Origin: Domibacillus aminovorans
Lineage (GTDB): Bacteria > Bacillota > Bacilli > Bacillales > Domibacillaceae
Assembly (NCBI RefSeq): GCF_001643235.1
Contig: NZ_LQWY01000034.1
Span: 22,726-86,725 of the forward strand
Reading direction: 5' to 3'
DNA length: 64,000 nt
This document shows, in pieces, positions 63,222 through 64,000 of the stretch (its first letter is position 1; each line of letters begins with the position of its first letter). A program made the position numbers and the translations under genes. The notes under the pieces are model-generated. The model was not told the DNA's origin, ran no database searches, and worked only from the letters and a program-made list of their open reading frames with translations.

Positions 63222-64000
63222 TGTTTTGATATAGCCTAATCGTTCAGAAATTTGCTCAGCTGCTCGCTTTGCTTTTTCTACAAAAATAGGTATATTTTCA
63301 TTTTGGTAATTTGCTTCAATACCGGCAATACTAACCCCAGCAATCACGTCCCCTTTATGATCAAAGATGGGGGCAGCGATGGCAGATGTATGATTCTCTA
63401 ATTCAGAATGACTAATCGTGTAACCATCTTTTTGAGCTTGTCTAATCGTATTATATAAACATTCCTTATCGGTGATCGTTCCCATCGCAAAAGGTTGTAG
63501 TTCAATCGATTCAATATATTTATCAATTTCCGGACCCGGTAAAAAAGATAAAATGACTCGAGAACAGGCGCCAGCATATAAGGGACTTCTTCTGCCGATT
63601 GCAGTATATAAACGAACTTTTTGATTCGTATCGATTTTTTCAATATACATTGCTTCATTACTTTGTTTAACAATTAGATTAACAGCTTCATTTACATCAT
63701 CATGCAGCTCTTGCATAATGGGTAAGGCAATTTGTCGAACATCAAGCCTTGAAGAAACTAAATGACCGAAATTAAGAAAGAGTAGACCTAAACGATACTT
63801 TGAATCTGTCCCCTTCTCTAACAACCCCATTTCCTCTAAAGACATTAACATACGATAGACAGATGTTTTCGGAATGCCAGATAAACCAATAATTTCTTGA
63901 AATGTTAATTGTGCATGGTCTATAAATAAATTTAAAATATCCATTGAACGGACAACAGGAGAGCGTAAAATATCTTGTGTAAATGAATAAACAGAAAAAG
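63219..64000 (-). CDS. kipR: IclR-family regulator, KipR-like (5' end outside the window)
   Basis: The frame is open to the right edge. Codons before the ATG at 63944 read TQDILRSPVVRSMDILNLF, and VVRSMDIL is the usual IclR N-terminal helix, so the true start lies beyond the window. The winged helix (LTFQEIIGLSGIPKTSVYRML) is followed by the IclR ligand domain (YAGACSRVILSFL, SHSELENHTSAIAAPIF, AGVSIAG). B. subtilis KipR controls the kip operon, so this is the likely regulator of both pxp units. Confidence 0.88.
   Translation of the reverse strand, partial: FSVYSFTQDILRSPVVRSMDILNLFIDHAQLTFQEIIGLSGIPKTSVYRMLMSLEEMGLLEKGTDSKYRLGLLFLNFGHLVSSRLDVRQIALPIMQELHDDVNEAVNLIVKQSNEAMYIEKIDTNQKVRLYTAIGRRSPLYAGACSRVILSFLPGPEIDKYIESIELQPFAMGTITDKECLYNTIRQAQKDGYTISHSELENHTSAIAAPIFDHKGDVIAGVSIAGIEANYQNENIPIFVEKAKRAAEQISERLGYIKT

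Overview
The window reads as chromosomal DNA of a low-GC, endospore-forming Bacillaceae (Bacillus sensu lato). Support comes from spore and sporulation genes (an SspH-type small acid-soluble protein, a YfhD-like protein, the sporulation diadenylate cyclase CdaS, a KinB-like sensor kinase, a DUF1360 protein). The bioADFHC biotin layout, an HxlR-type CatR with its catDE genes, and a kip/pxp cluster like B. subtilis ycsFGI-kipIA-kipR also fit. Shine-Dalgarno sites are strong GGAGG types, TTG and GTG starts are common, and most transcription units end in clear hairpin-plus-T terminators. The species cannot be fixed from sequence alone.

Layout: 0-3.8 kb, end of the biotin operon (bioA partial, bioD, bioF, bioH-like, bioC). 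3.9-6.5 kb, a LysE exporter, a nucleotide-pyrophosphohydrolase remnant and a RocB-like M20 peptidase. 6.9-13.2 kb, a complete type I restriction-modification locus hsdR-hsdM-hsdS. 13.3-19 kb, a decaying stretch: cupin gene, orphan araB flanked by 43-bp direct repeats, two TnpB remnants with IS200/IS605-like ends, and fragments of a rhodanese, an SDR and a MetE-like enzyme beside intact OsmC and thioredoxin-fold genes. 19.3-23 kb, a DUF1611/ornithine-racemase pair, an ECF sigma operon and a helix-hairpin-helix protein. 23-25.4 kb, duplicated DUF1540 genes, spore proteins and several remnants. 25.6-31 kb, glgC and transporters. 31.3-35 kb, a nitroreductase and the quinone-responsive catR/catD-catE-LLM divergon. 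35-41 kb, a segmentally duplicated and rearranged stretch with a nitroreductase pseudogene, a secreted leucine-rich-repeat protein, a shortened LysR and an HD-domain gene. 42-45.5 kb, a probable sporulation cluster (Cys-rich/P-domain protein, DUF1360, cdaS). 45.6-53.7 kb, redox and sugar genes (Gfo/Idh, rpiA, aldo-keto reductase), GlcG/HbpS and kinB. 54-56.3 kb, a PepSY membrane protein plus a FixH/YtkA-like lipoprotein. 56.4-64 kb, the 5-oxoproline cluster.

The most interesting system is the last one. Two divergent units share one control region: leftward pxpA, an NRAMP-type transporter and a YcsI (DUF1445) gene; rightward pxpB, pxpC, a biotin carboxyl carrier protein and a biotin carboxylase, closed by a convergent IclR regulator (KipR type). 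PxpB and PxpC are homologous to the two halves of the carboxyltransferase domain of urea carboxylase. Together with the carrier and the biotin carboxylase they make a complete split biotin-dependent carboxylase in one operon, next to the PxpA hydrolase and a DUF1445 protein of the D-glutamate cyclase family. The sequence suggests, but does not prove, a biotin-dependent form of 5-oxoproline use under catabolite control (a near-consensus cre lies in the divergent region).

The other main theme is gene decay and duplication. At least a dozen truncated or interrupted genes lie between 4.6 and 42 kb, several beside TnpB remnants or direct repeats.
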